64,000 nucleotides of DNA, taken from the NCBI RefSeq assembly GCF_002218085.1, contig NZ_BDUC01000002.1, positions 899,344 through 963,343 of the forward strand. Reading direction: 5' to 3'. The notes under the pieces were generated by a model. It made no database searches. It was not told the origin of the DNA and saw only the letters and a list, made by a program, of their open reading frames with translations. The position numbers and the translations under genes are program-made. Positions 1 through 7,304 of this stretch are shown here, piece after piece (positions within the stretch are counted from its first letter, which is position 1; the number at the start of each line of letters is the position of its first letter). This DNA comes from Tolypothrix sp. NIES-4075. Lineage in GTDB: Bacteria > Cyanobacteriota > Cyanobacteriia > Cyanobacteriales > Nostocaceae.

Positions 1-2
1 AG

Positions 3-194
3 ATAGGCGATCGCAATGGGGAAGCTACTTCCTGGTATAACTTAGGTTTGTCATTAAAAAACCTCAACCGAGAATCAGACGCGCTGGGTGCTTATCGTAA
101 TGCCCGTGAACTATTTCAGGCAATGGGACTTGATGCTAATGTGCAACATTGCAACGATGCAATTGAGCGTCTTTCTCAACCACAAAGCCTGTAA
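3..194 (+). CDS. C-terminal end of a TPR-repeat protein (partial)
   Basis: The frame is open from the window edge to a TAA at 192-194, giving 63 residues; the 5' part lies outside the window. The residues W-Y-N-L-G followed about 15 residues later by A-L-G-A-Y-R-N-A-R-E-L-F fit the helix A/helix B pattern of a tetratricopeptide repeat, a protein-protein interaction fold. No enzymatic domain can be seen in what is present, so the role of the full protein cannot be stated. Confidence 0.65.
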   Translation: MGDRNGEATSWYNLGLSLKNLNRESDALGAYRNARELFQAMGLDANVQHCNDAIERLSQPQSL

Positions 195-335
195 TCTCCC
201 GTCGTGGGTTTTGGGGGTGGTTGCGTCGGTTGTGGCGTTGGGTACGCGCTTGGTTTCAGCGGTAAACAAATTAAATTATTACAATAAATTTAACCTGTTA
301 ATTCCAAATTTTTGGGAAATCATAGTTTCAAATTT

Positions 336-725
336 ATGAACAGCAAAACCATAGATATCGGTCAAGCTATATCTAAAGATATTGCAGAGTATTTCAACTT
401 CCTCTCTCCTGGAGATATTAGACTGAAAAATTCAAGAATAGGAATTGAAACAATTCTTTATGAATACATAGATTGTGGACGCTCTCCAGAGGAAATTGCC
501 CAAATATATAAGTCAATTTCCTTAGAACAAGTATATGCGACTATTCTTTACTATTTGCAAAACAAAGAAATTGTCAGTGTTTACATGAATAACTGGCTAG
601 AACATGGTCATAGAATGAGAGAAGAACAGCGACTTAATCCCCCACCAGTATCAGAAAAAATCCGCCAACTCCGAACTGCAAGACAAGCCAAAAAACAAAT
701 ACATGACGCTGAAATATCTGATTGA
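336..725 (+). CDS. DUF433-family antitoxin-like protein
   Basis: A 129-residue protein. The stretch GIETILYEYIDCGRSPEEIA (about residues 36-55) followed by Q-V-Y-A-T-I-L-Y-Y matches DUF433, a winged-helix-like DNA-binding family usually encoded just upstream of a PIN-like toxin. I chose the ATG at 336 because the partial copy at 1517 starts at the equivalent ATG; an ATG at 312 would add eight residues. It overlaps the next gene by 23 bases, the usual sign of translational coupling in a toxin-antitoxin pair. Known for the family: it neutralises the toxin and may repress the operon. DNA binding here is inferred. Confidence 0.8.
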   Translation: MNSKTIDIGQAISKDIAEYFNFLSPGDIRLKNSRIGIETILYEYIDCGRSPEEIAQIYKSISLEQVYATILYYLQNKEIVSVYMNNWLEHGHRMREEQRLNPPPVSEKIRQLRTARQAKKQIHDAEISD

Positions 726-1065
726 TGAAAATGTCAATCTTCTATATCCAAATCAAATTAAACTAAAAGAACCTGAAATTTTTATCCAGGTAGTAGGAGA
801 ACCAGAAACACCACCGAAAGGAACACTCGATCCAGAAATTCTATGTTGGTGTGAGGAAAATAATTTTATATTAGTAACAAACAACCGCACTTCCATGCCA
901 GTACATTTAGCTGATCATATTGCTGTTAATCGTCACATACCAGGAATTTTTATTCTCAATCCGAATTTAAGTGTTGGTGAAAATATAGAAGAATTAATAT
1001 TAGTTGCTTTAGCTTCAGAAGATGGTGAATATCAAGACCGTATAGTTTATTTACCTTTGCCATAA
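703..1065 (+). CDS. DUF5615 PIN-like toxin
   Basis: A 120-residue protein starting with L-K-Y-L-I-D-E-N, the N-terminal strand and acidic residues typical of DUF5615/PIN-like nucleases, followed by P-E-I-L-C-W-C-E-E-N and F-I-L-V-T-N-N-R, where PIN domains keep further acidic or polar active-site residues. Family knowledge makes it the putative ribonuclease of a DUF433/DUF5615 toxin-antitoxin pair. Its ATG at 703 lies inside the upstream DUF433 gene. It appears full length with no frame disruption. Target RNA is unknown. Confidence 0.8.
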   Translation: MTLKYLIDENVNLLYPNQIKLKEPEIFIQVVGEPETPPKGTLDPEILCWCEENNFILVTNNRTSMPVHLADHIAVNRHIPGIFILNPNLSVGENIEELILVALASEDGEYQDRIVYLPLP

Positions 1066-1107
1066 TGGGATATTACGAATAAAAATAAGACTTGTGGAGA
1101 ACATGAG

Positions 1108-1476
1108 ATGGAAACTGAAAGTGTAGATAAAGTAGAATCATTCTACATTGCTATCATTCTCTATAAATCATCCTCAGATAAACCTGATTATCAACCTTTG
1201 TACCAAGAAAGCTTTGTTCTGGTTAAAGCCTCTTCTTTAGAGTCAGCAAAAGAAAAAGCCATTAAGCATGGTAAAAACGAAAATGTCAGTTATACAAATG
1301 AGAATGGAGAAACTATTACTTGGTCTTTGCAACAAGTGGTAGACGTGAATTCAGTTTTAGATGATGACTTTGATTCATCTGAAGATTGTGTTGATTTATA
1401 TGCTCGACATTTTCGGAATTATGAGGCTTACCAGTCATTTGAGCCATTATTGTCTAAAGATGAATTTGTAGATTAG
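1108..1476 (+). CDS. DUF4288-family hypothetical protein
   Basis: A 122-residue acidic soluble protein. The pattern of an N-terminal F-Y-I-A-I-I-L-Y strand, E-S-F-V-L-V-K-A in the middle and W-S-L-Q-Q-V-V-D-V-N further on resembles DUF4288, a small family of unknown function. No signal peptide or membrane segment is visible. A purine-rich GGAGAA lies about 10 bases before the ATG. It lies 42 bases after the DUF5615 gene and could be co-transcribed with the toxin-antitoxin pair, but nothing shows a functional link. Confidence 0.6.
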   Translation: METESVDKVESFYIAIILYKSSSDKPDYQPLYQESFVLVKASSLESAKEKAIKHGKNENVSYTNENGETITWSLQQVVDVNSVLDDDFDSSEDCVDLYARHFRNYEAYQSFEPLLSKDEFVD

Positions 1477-1489
1477 TTACAAAACTACG

Positions 1490-1675
1490 TTTTGGGAAAA
1501 TCAGAGTTTTAAATTTATGAACAGTAAAACCATAGATATAGGTCAAGCTATATCTAAAGATATTGCAGAGTATTTCAACTTTCTCTCCCCTGGAGATATT
1601 AGACTGAAAAATTCAAGAATAGGAAAAGACGCAAAGAAGAGTATAAAAAGAAGGACTTTTGCAAGAGGTCTATAG
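1490..1675 (+). pseudogene. Truncated copy of the DUF433 antitoxin gene
   Basis: Bases 1490-1624 nearly repeat 311-443, including about 25 bases upstream of the start codon, with a handful of substitutions, most of them silent in the coding part. The ATG at 1517 corresponds to the one at 336. Identity stops abruptly after the codons for R-I-G, about 36 residues in, and the frame then runs through unrelated sequence to a TAG at 1673-1675. The DUF433 core is therefore missing. It looks like a recent partial duplication whose 3' part was lost or replaced; a 52-residue peptide could still be made. Confidence 0.75.
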
Positions 1676-2270
1676 TTATAAAACCATGCGATCGCTTCAC
1701 CTATATCAACGCACTTTGTATGAGACTCTTTCACAAAAAATCTGTAAAAGCGATCGCTCTTGTCGTTTCGCACATCAACTGGCGCAAAAGCGATCGCGCT
1801 CCACAGTTATTATCCCACGCAAACTTCAAAACCGTTGATTTTCCTCTTAGTCCGCGCAGGCGGACTTCGTTCGTATAGCCGCGACTTCCAGTCGCTAGGG
1901 CGTGTTTTCGCTCCTACCCGACACCCGCGCATAGTGCGGCGTTGTGCGTACCAAGTTTGCCTGCGCGGACTACGGAACAATAAGGTTTTCAGCCTGCCTT
2001 CGCAGGCTTTGTTCTTATAGCCCCAGGCTTCAGCCTGTTCGCGTAGCGTGCGCTCGGCGCAGGGCTTTTCGGGTTTGAAAACACGCCCTAGGGCTGCACA
2101 AAACCGTTGATTTTCCTCTTAGCCCACGGAGGTGGGCTTCGTTCGTATAGCCGCGACTTCCAATCGTTAGGGCAAGGTGCAATATCTGAGTATAGAAAAA
2201 TTTGGAAGAGCGTTCTTGACGGTTGCTATTAGTGATATTTTTAAGCATTGGGAACCCATCAAAATTCAAC
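1676..2270. repeat. Gene-free stretch with HIP1 sites and a duplicated palindromic repeat
   Basis: I see no gene here. Several HIP1 octamers lie at 1688-1800. A module of about 74 bases at 1828-1901 recurs in the same direction at 2101-2173, differing at about a dozen positions. Between the copies, the sequence after 1897 (AGGGCGTGTTTTC) is matched in inverted form at about 2077-2090, so the block is folded as well as duplicated. These fit the GC-rich interspersed repeats common in filamentous cyanobacteria. Open frames across it are composed of repeat sequence. Confidence 0.6.
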
Positions 2271-2957
2271 ATGAACGCAACCGACGATAAAACAATTGTT
2301 AAAAATTATTTCAATTCCACAGGCTTCGACCGCTGGAGACGTATTTACGGTGATGGCGAAGTCAACAAAGTACAGTTAGACATCCGCAACGGACATCAGC
2401 AAACTGTCGATACAGTCCTTAGCTGGTTAAAAGCTGATAGCAATTTAGCGGAAATATCAATCTGCGATGCTGGATGTGGTGTGGGTAGTCTTAGCATCCC
2501 CCTAGCGGCAGATAATGCGAAAGTTTATGCCAGCGATATTTCTGACAAAATGGTGCAGGAAGCAAAGGATAGAGCTTTAGAAACTTTAGGACAAAGCGAT
2601 AATCCGACTTTTGCCGTCCAAGATTTAGAAGCGTTGAGTGGTAGTTATCATACCGTCATTTGCCTGGATGTTCTCATCCACTATCCCCAAGAAAAAGCAG
2701 ACGAGATGATTTCTCATCTATCTTCTTTAGCACAGTCGCGAGTAATTCTCAGCTTTGCGCCGAAAACCTTCGCTCTGAGTATACTGAAAAAAATCGGCAG
2801 TTTTTTCCCAGGACCGAGTAAAGCAACTCGTGCTTATTTGCATCGGGAAGCTGATGTAGTGAAAATATTGGAAAAAAACGGCTTTAGTGTAGAAAGACAG
2901 TCAATGACTCGCACTCGCTTTTACTTTTCGCGAATACTGGAAGCTATGCGTAAGTGA
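2271..2957 (+). CDS. chlM: Magnesium protoporphyrin IX O-methyltransferase
   Basis: A 228-residue protein, the usual ChlM size. It transfers a methyl group from S-adenosylmethionine to the ring-C propionate of Mg-protoporphyrin IX, the step between Mg chelatase and the oxidative cyclase in chlorophyll synthesis. The N-terminal V-K-N-Y-F-N-S-T-G-F-D-R-W-R-R-I-Y-G motif is diagnostic, and the SAM-binding loop DAGCGVGSL is at residues 66-74. I chose the ATG at 2271 because homologues begin shortly before this motif; an upstream start would add 16 unrelated residues. It stands alone on this strand, with no other chlorophyll gene nearby. The last bases of the gene are also echoed at about 4146, before the second small membrane protein gene. 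Confidence 0.93.
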   Translation: MNATDDKTIVKNYFNSTGFDRWRRIYGDGEVNKVQLDIRNGHQQTVDTVLSWLKADSNLAEISICDAGCGVGSLSIPLAADNAKVYASDISDKMVQEAKDRALETLGQSDNPTFAVQDLEALSGSYHTVICLDVLIHYPQEKADEMISHLSSLAQSRVILSFAPKTFALSILKKIGSFFPGPSKATRAYLHREADVVKILEKNGFSVERQSMTRTRFYFSRILEAMRK

Positions 2958-3000
2958 GGTTAAGATCGCGGCAATATAGCTTTTATATTTTGCAGCGATT

Positions 3001-3423
3001 ATGAAATTCCTCACCAAAGTAACTGCCGGGTTCTTGCTTATGAGCGGATTTATATGTTTGATGATGAGTGCTTCTGCCTTATCGCAGTTAGCAGATAAAG
3101 ACCAGAGTACCTTAGAACAGCAAGACGCGACAGATACTTTTTTTGCAGGAATAGCCTTGGGTGTGCCATTAGCAGCAGGGGGAGGATATATGCTTTGGGG
3201 ATTGCGTAGAAGAAATCAAAAATTGTTACGCGATCGCCTAGATTCTACTTTTTATCAAATGCTCAAAGCCGATAATGGTAGAATTACCGTCTTGCAGTTA
3301 GCGATGGAAGCACAACTATCTGGGGAACAAGCTAAACAATATCTGGATCAAAAAGCTAAAGAGTTCAATGCTACTTTTGAAGCCAGTGATAAAGGCAACA
3401 TTAGTTACCTGTTTCATCTTTAA
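3001..3423 (+). CDS. Small two-helix membrane protein, paralogue 1
   Basis: A 140-residue protein of unknown function. Membrane segments are predicted at about residues 7-27 and 47-68, separated by a short polar loop, followed by a roughly 70-residue cytoplasmic tail with F-Y-Q-M-L, G-R-I-T-V-L, Y-L-D-Q-K-A-K-E-F and I-S-Y-L-F. The same tail motifs recur in the protein at 4207, so the two are tandem paralogues. The tail looks like a small folded domain, possibly winged-helix-like, but I do not recognise a named family. It is 43 bases downstream of chlM. Confidence 0.7.
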   Translation: MKFLTKVTAGFLLMSGFICLMMSASALSQLADKDQSTLEQQDATDTFFAGIALGVPLAAGGGYMLWGLRRRNQKLLRDRLDSTFYQMLKADNGRITVLQLAMEAQLSGEQAKQYLDQKAKEFNATFEASDKGNISYLFHL

Positions 3424-3550
3424 AATCTGATTTCCTATGCCCTTAAAAAGCTCTCATTAACAGATATGGTATAGGAAATTTCTCCCAAACTCCTCAAAGC
3501 TGCTGTGCTATGTTTGAAAACAGAATCATCTGCTGATGCTATAACCAAGT

Positions 3551-3851
3551 ATTAACATCACAAAAGTCGAAGCAACTCAGGCACAAGAAAAGTTTTCAGA
3601 ACTTCTTGCTCTTGTGGAAGGAGGACAGGAACGTATTGTCATTGAATCAGAAGGACAGGTTGTTGCAGCAGTTATCAGCTATCGGGACTTAAAGCGTTTG
3701 GAAGCATTGGAAGATGCAACAGATGTGGCTGATTTTCGACGTGCAGTAACTGAAAGTAACGCTCTCGTCTTATTCAGTAGAAGAAGTGATTGCTGACTAC
3801 AACAAATTTCATAACACTGATTTTACAGTAGAAAATATTTTGAATGACTGA
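3551..3851 (+). pseudogene. Phd/RelB-type antitoxin gene, start lost and frameshifted
   Basis: Read from 3551 the frame gives I-N-I-T-K-V-E-A-T-Q-A-Q-E-K-F and then E-G-Q-V-V-A-A-V-I-S-Y, the conserved pattern of Phd/YefM-like antitoxins. The expected ATG is missing: the codon there is ATT, and an in-frame TAA sits at 3542. Near 3761-3770 the frame breaks. The downstream part E-E-V-I-A-D-Y-N-K-F-H and the stop TGA at 3849-3851 lie one base further along, so one extra base (or a loss of two) separates the halves. The intact frame would overlap the toxin start by eight bases. Sequencing error cannot be excluded. Confidence 0.7.
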
Positions 3852-4119
3852 ATCCGGTCCGCTTGCTTTACGTATTACCAAATCTGCTCGTAAAGATTTA
3901 ATAGATTTGCTTTTCAAATTTTTTAAGCAGGTCATGACTAAAATTTTGCTGCTACCAGAAAATCCTAGACCTCAAGATTATAAGCAGCTGAAGGGATATT
4001 CAGGTGTTTATCGAGTCAATAGTGGTGAATATCGCATTCTTTACACAATTTTAGAGGATGCAATCGAAGTTTTTCGAGTAGGCAAGCGCAACGATGACGA
4101 GGTGTATGAAAATCTCTAA
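3844..4119 (+). CDS. RelE/ParE-family toxin
   Basis: A 91-residue protein beginning about nine residues before I-T-K-S-A-R-K-D-L, with the hallmarks P-R-P-Q-D-Y-K-Q-L-K-G, G-V-Y-R-V-N-S-G-E-Y-R-I-L-Y-T-I and V-G-K-R-N-D. These place it in the RelE/ParE superfamily, whose RelE members cut mRNA on the ribosome while ParE members inhibit gyrase. The YRV..GEYRILY core favours the RelE side. The frame is intact, whereas the antitoxin gene just upstream is broken. Whether this toxin is still active, or is silent because translation is no longer coupled, cannot be told from sequence. Confidence 0.8.
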   Translation: MTESGPLALRITKSARKDLIDLLFKFFKQVMTKILLLPENPRPQDYKQLKGYSGVYRVNSGEYRILYTILEDAIEVFRVGKRNDDEVYENL

Positions 4120-4206
4120 CGTCATACGGTAGTACAAAGACTTAGTGGAAGCTTTTGGCAAGTGAGGTTAGAATCACAAACAAAGTTCATTTTTTAAAGT
4201 GGAACT

Positions 4207-4695
4207 ATGAAGACAGCTGGAAAATTAGCTTCTGGATGGCTGCTTACACTCGGATTTATGTTTATGACTTTATCAGTTTCATCGGTATTTGACAAAATTG
4301 CTATGCAGAAGGAGTCTCAGCAAATACGGATAGATGTTGATGAGATAGAGTTTACACCTGCAAATACTGCCTCTGTTAATGATAATGATGCCCTGCGTTA
4401 TTTCGTTTTTGGCGTTCCTACTTTAATACTGGGGGGATGGCTAGCATTTGGATTGTACCGTGAAAGTCAGCAAGAGAAAAAAATGATTAATCAACAGGTG
4501 AGCGATCGCTTGCAATCTCTTTTTTATCGAATGCTGACTGAAAACAATGGACGTGTCACCGTTTTAAGCTTTGCAATGCAGTCACAGCTACCAGCTGCCG
4601 TTGCCAGAGAATATTTAGATGAAAAAGCGCAAGAATTTCATGCTAACTTTAAAGTAAGCGACGATGGGGCAATCTCTTATCATTTTGATGTTTAA
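4207..4695 (+). CDS. Small two-helix membrane protein, paralogue 2
   Basis: A 162-residue paralogue of the 3001-3423 product. Membrane segments are at about residues 7-27 and 64-83. The loop between them is about 20 residues longer than in paralogue 1 and rich in acidic residues. The shared tail reads F-Y-R-M-L, G-R-V-T-V-L, A-M-Q-S-Q-L, Y-L-D-E-K-A-Q-E-F, I-S-Y-H-F. Similarity begins upstream of the start codon: 4146-4170 resembles the end of chlM and the following bases at 2940-2965, so the duplicated unit probably included the chlM stop. Function unknown. Confidence 0.7.
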   Translation: MKTAGKLASGWLLTLGFMFMTLSVSSVFDKIAMQKESQQIRIDVDEIEFTPANTASVNDNDALRYFVFGVPTLILGGWLAFGLYRESQQEKKMINQQVSDRLQSLFYRMLTENNGRVTVLSFAMQSQLPAAVAREYLDEKAQEFHANFKVSDDGAISYHFDV

Positions 4696-4726
4696 ACCCT
4701 AAACACAGCGAAAATGGGATAACTCC

Positions 4727-5110
4727 ATGACGCAAATTTTTTTGAGTATCGGTGCTATTTTCGGCGGTTTGTCAGTTGCGGGTGGTGCGTTTGCTTCTCA
4801 TGCATTGCGGGAGAAAATTAGCGATCGCTCGCTGGAAATTTTTGAAACCGCTGCCCGTTATCAAATGTACCACGCTCTGGCATTATTGTTAGTAGCACTA
4901 CTATTGAGCATCTACCAACAATCTCCGCCACCGACTTTATTAGCAAGTGGGTGGCTGTTCATCATTGGGATTGTTTTATTCTCAGGTAGCTTGTATGCTC
5001 TCTCGTTAACAAATGTAAAAATATTGGGAGCGATCGCACCACTCGGAGGTGCTGCTTTTATTGCCGGTTGGGGTGCTTTGGCTTTTGCTGCTTTAAGTTT
5101 AAAGTATTAA
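4727..5110 (+). CDS. DUF423-family inner membrane protein
   Basis: A 127-residue, almost wholly hydrophobic protein with four predicted membrane helices. Its N-terminus (I-G-A-I-F-G-G-L-S-V-A-G-G-A-F-A-S-H-A-L), then F-E-T-A-A-R-Y-Q-M-Y-H-A-L-A and the later G-A-I-A-P-L-G-G, are the signature of DUF423 (relatives include E. coli YgdD). The family has no established biochemical role. It follows the small membrane protein at 4207 by 31 bases, so the two may be transcribed together. A strong hairpin lies just beyond the stop codon. Confidence 0.88.
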   Translation: MTQIFLSIGAIFGGLSVAGGAFASHALREKISDRSLEIFETAARYQMYHALALLLVALLLSIYQQSPPPTLLASGWLFIIGIVLFSGSLYALSLTNVKILGAIAPLGGAAFIAGWGALAFAALSLKY

Positions 5111-5118
5111 GTAGTTAA

Positions 5119-5159
5119 AAGTTAAGAGTTAGGAGTTACTAAATCCTAACTCTTAACTT
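5119..5159. terminator. Hairpin between convergent genes
   Basis: AAGTTAAGAGTTAGGA at 5119-5134 pairs perfectly over 16 bases with 5144-5159, leaving a nine-base loop. It lies between the convergent DUF423 and nucleotidyltransferase genes, so it could end transcription from both sides. It is built from the heptad GTTAAGA/GTTAGGA repeats seen elsewhere in this window, and there is no long T run. Confidence 0.55.
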
Positions 5160-5164
5160 ATCAC

Positions 5165-5917
5165 TCATAAAAGACTAACTCTCAAACGTATAAGCAAATC
5201 ATGCAAAGCTGCTTTAACTGTAGGTGCTTCAGGTAGTATACTGTTTTGAGCAGCTATTTCCAATTGCTCTCGTAAACGATTATATTCTTGTTGATAAAAA
5301 GTAAAATCAGCATCTGGCAAAACTGATTTTTCTTCACCTCCAAGCTTCGCTGCGATTAAATCAGGAATGTAAGATAAACCAAATATTTCATTCAGCTTAA
5401 TTAAATTTGCTTCTACAATTCCAGTTTGCATCAAGTAAATACCAGTCAACAGCACTCGATAAACATAAAGTAATGGCTTAACTCGACGCGGTTGTTCTTT
5501 CTCAAACAATTTCCATTGCGTTGCGGCAAAACCAAAATAATGGTAGCAGTGATGACGAGTAATACAAGATAAAGCAATAATCTTTAATTCCTCATATTCA
5601 GGTGTAGTTTTTAATATTAAAGGTGAATATAATTGTTCTAGCACGTAACCATTCTTTTTGAGTAGTAATAAAAAGAATTTTTTGACATCATGAGTTACCA
5701 AATCAATCTCTAAAGACTCGCGAATTTCCGACAACTCAATAGTTTCTTGTCCAGTATTTAATCCGACAACTTCGCGCACTGGTAAAATGTGAACACCGCG
5801 CAAATCATAATCAGAATCCGGTGAGGGAAAACCATATAAATGGGAACCGCTGATAGTAGCGAATAAAAGCGGGTAAGGCTGTTGAGAAATAATTGTGTTT
5901 AAATCGGGAATATTCAT
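5165..5917 (-). CDS. Predicted nucleotidyltransferase (COG3541/RlaP-like)
   Basis: A 250-residue protein of the DNA polymerase beta-like nucleotidyltransferase superfamily. Residues 24-41 read G-S-H-L-Y-G-F-P-S-P-D-S-D-Y-D-L-R-G, the GS motif followed by the two metal-binding aspartates of the D-x-D pair. The remainder is helical, with conserved H-Y-F-G-F-A and P-L-L-Y-V-Y-R-V-L-L-T-G, as in COG3541 proteins, some of which accompany RNA ligases. No RNA ligase gene is adjacent. The acceptor substrate is unknown. The next gene on the same strand is 72 bases upstream, across a palindromic repeat. Confidence 0.8.
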   Translation of the reverse strand: MNIPDLNTIISQQPYPLLFATISGSHLYGFPSPDSDYDLRGVHILPVREVVGLNTGQETIELSEIRESLEIDLVTHDVKKFFLLLLKKNGYVLEQLYSPLILKTTPEYEELKIIALSCITRHHCYHYFGFAATQWKLFEKEQPRRVKPLLYVYRVLLTGIYLMQTGIVEANLIKLNEIFGLSYIPDLIAAKLGGEEKSVLPDADFTFYQQEYNRLREQLEIAAQNSILPEAPTVKAALHDLLIRLRVSLL

Positions 5918-5932
5918 ATTTAATTCTTATTT

Positions 5933-5966
5933 GTAGTCAGCGCTTTAGCGCTGAAGCGCTGACTAC
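5933..5966. repeat. Palindromic interspersed repeat
   Basis: GTAGTCAGCGCTT at 5933-5945 pairs perfectly with 5954-5966, leaving an eight-base loop that itself reads AGCGCT. Related GTAG...CTAC-ended palindromes with other cores occur at 17962-18016 and, partly, at 36171-36195 and 56835-56855. It is probably a small mobile repeat, and could also act as a hairpin between the two minus-strand genes. Confidence 0.6.
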
Positions 5967-5989
5967 GTACCTTATTTAATAAGCTAAAA

Positions 5990-6337
5990 TTAATAAATAC
6001 TTTCTGCTCTACAATATATCTTCTTAGGCGCTTCAATAAAGTATTTAAATAATGCCGGACATAGCCATCCTTCCATATTTGTTTGGCTCCAACAATACCA
6101 ATGTCCATTATATTCTTCTTTTAACCAAGTCAATTCTGCTTGATAACCGGGGAAAGGATTTGCAGAAAATAAAAGTTTAAAACCTTCATCAACATTGGGA
6201 ATATCTTGCACCAAAATGTCAATCATTTCTGGTACACCACTTACAAAAGGTTCGTGAACTAATCCAACTCGTTCATCGTCAAACACCCATGTCGAATTAT
6301 GTCGATAGGGGAAAATCACCATCATTGAGTTCGTCAT
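5990..6337 (-). CDS. DUF6717-like hypothetical protein
   Basis: A 115-residue soluble protein. It begins M-M-V-I-F-P-Y-R-H-N-S-T-W-V-F-D-D and continues with G-L-V-H-E-P-F-V-S-G-V-P-E-M-I-D and a C-terminal Y-N-G-H-W-Y-C-W-S-Q. I associate these with the family DUF6717, which has no known function; the family name is from memory and less certain than the reality of the gene. Aromatic residues are unusually frequent. It precedes the nucleotidyltransferase gene on the same strand. Confidence 0.7.
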   Translation of the reverse strand: MTNSMMVIFPYRHNSTWVFDDERVGLVHEPFVSGVPEMIDILVQDIPNVDEGFKLLFSANPFPGYQAELTWLKEEYNGHWYCWSQTNMEGWLCPALFKYFIEAPKKIYCRAESIY

Positions 6338-6420
6338 ACCTCACCGCTACAGATAAGAATTATTATAAAAAAATGTTAACTTATGTAAAGGGTTACTCAG
6401 TAATTTCAGGAGAGCGATCG

Positions 6421-6467
6421 CATAGCACAAAAAAATCAAATTTGCATAGCACAAATAAATCAAATAT
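6421..6467 (+). repeat. Two-copy 24-base direct repeat upstream of egtC
   Basis: CATAGCACAAA...ATCAAAT occurs at 6421-6443 and again at 6445-6467 with one substitution in the A-rich part. It lies 50-95 bases before the egtC start and could be a tandem protein-binding site or simply an AT-rich slippage product. No known operator was recognised. Confidence 0.4.
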
Positions 6468-6515
6468 TCATTTAACTCTCAGTTCCCTAGCTCAATTAAA
6501 GCAAATACTTAAATT

Positions 6516-7304
6516 ATGTGCCGATTACTTGGCTACCTTGGTTCACCTGTTTCTCTAGAACATCTATTATACAAACCAGAACACTCGCTGATAGTCCAGA
6601 GTTACCAACCCCGCGAAATGATTTCAGGGGTAGTCAACGCTGATGGCTTTGGTGTTGGCTGGTATCATCCTGAAAAAGATACTGAACCCTTTACTTACAA
6701 AAATACACTACCCATTTGGAACGATATTAATCTACCAAGTCTCAGCCGTTTTGTTGAGTCTAAATGTGTAGTGGCTTACGATCGCAGTGCTACACAAGGT
6801 CAAGCATTGGATTTTGCTAATTGCCAACCGTTCAACTATCAAAATTTGCTATTCTTTCACAATGGCAGAATAGAGAATTTCCGCAAAACATTACACAGAA
6901 AAATTCGTAGTATTCTAACACCTGAATTTTACGAATTAATCAATGGTAGTACTGATTCCGAGCATATTTTTGCCCTAATGCTTTCTCTGTGGCAAGAAAA
7001 TCAACATCTAACTTTAGAATCTGCTTTACGCAAGACATTATTAACGCTTTTAGATTTAGCCCAACGTCATGAAGTAGATGTTTCTGCAAATGTGATAATT
7101 AGCGATGGACATCGTTTGATTGCTTCACGCTTTGCTTCAAGTTCACCTGCTCCGTCTCTTTACTGGTTACGGGACGATCCCATTTTCCCTAACTCGGTAA
7201 TTATTGCATCTGAACCGCTATTCGCTAGTAATTGGACTGCTTTCCCGGAAAATAGCATTATGACTGTGGAAGAAGACTGTGATATCCAAATTGAGAAAAT
7301 CTAA
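6516..7304 (+). CDS. egtC: EgtC-like class II glutamine amidotransferase
   Basis: A 262-residue Ntn-type amidotransferase. The protein starts M-C-R-L-L-G-Y-L-G, so methionine removal would expose the catalytic Cys as residue 1. F-G-V-G-W-Y-H-P and N-C-Q-P-F-N-Y-Q-N-L-L-F-F-H-N-G-R-I are the other class II hallmarks. EgtC removes the gamma-glutamyl group from hercynyl-gamma-glutamylcysteine sulfoxide in ergothioneine synthesis. The assignment rests on its 26-base overlap with egtB and on egtD downstream. Without an EgtA gene here it could act in the EgtB pathway that uses cysteine, or have another substrate. The AT-rich upstream region holds a two-copy direct repeat. Confidence 0.85.
   Translation: MCRLLGYLGSPVSLEHLLYKPEHSLIVQSYQPREMISGVVNADGFGVGWYHPEKDTEPFTYKNTLPIWNDINLPSLSRFVESKCVVAYDRSATQGQALDFANCQPFNYQNLLFFHNGRIENFRKTLHRKIRSILTPEFYELINGSTDSEHIFALMLSLWQENQHLTLESALRKTLLTLLDLAQRHEVDVSANVIISDGHRLIASRFASSSPAPSLYWLRDDPIFPNSVIIASEPLFASNWTAFPENSIMTVEEDCDIQIEKI

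Noticed and set aside
1760..2272. Open frames of 80-86 codons on both strands between the DUF433 relic and chlM
   Set aside because: They are composed of the duplicated repeat module and HIP1 sites, with no start signals or family features.
3755..3795. Programmed frameshift joining the two halves of the antitoxin
   Set aside because: No slippery heptamer or downstream pseudoknot is evident and the start codon is also missing, so decay or sequencing error is simpler.
5933..5966. Insertion sequence terminal repeat
   Set aside because: No transposase gene is present anywhere in the window, and the element is only 34 bases; it is treated as a palindromic repeat.
5920..6108. 62-codon minus-strand frame between the nucleotidyltransferase and DUF6717-like genes
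   Set aside because: Overlaps the DUF6717-like gene in another frame and ends in the palindromic repeat.
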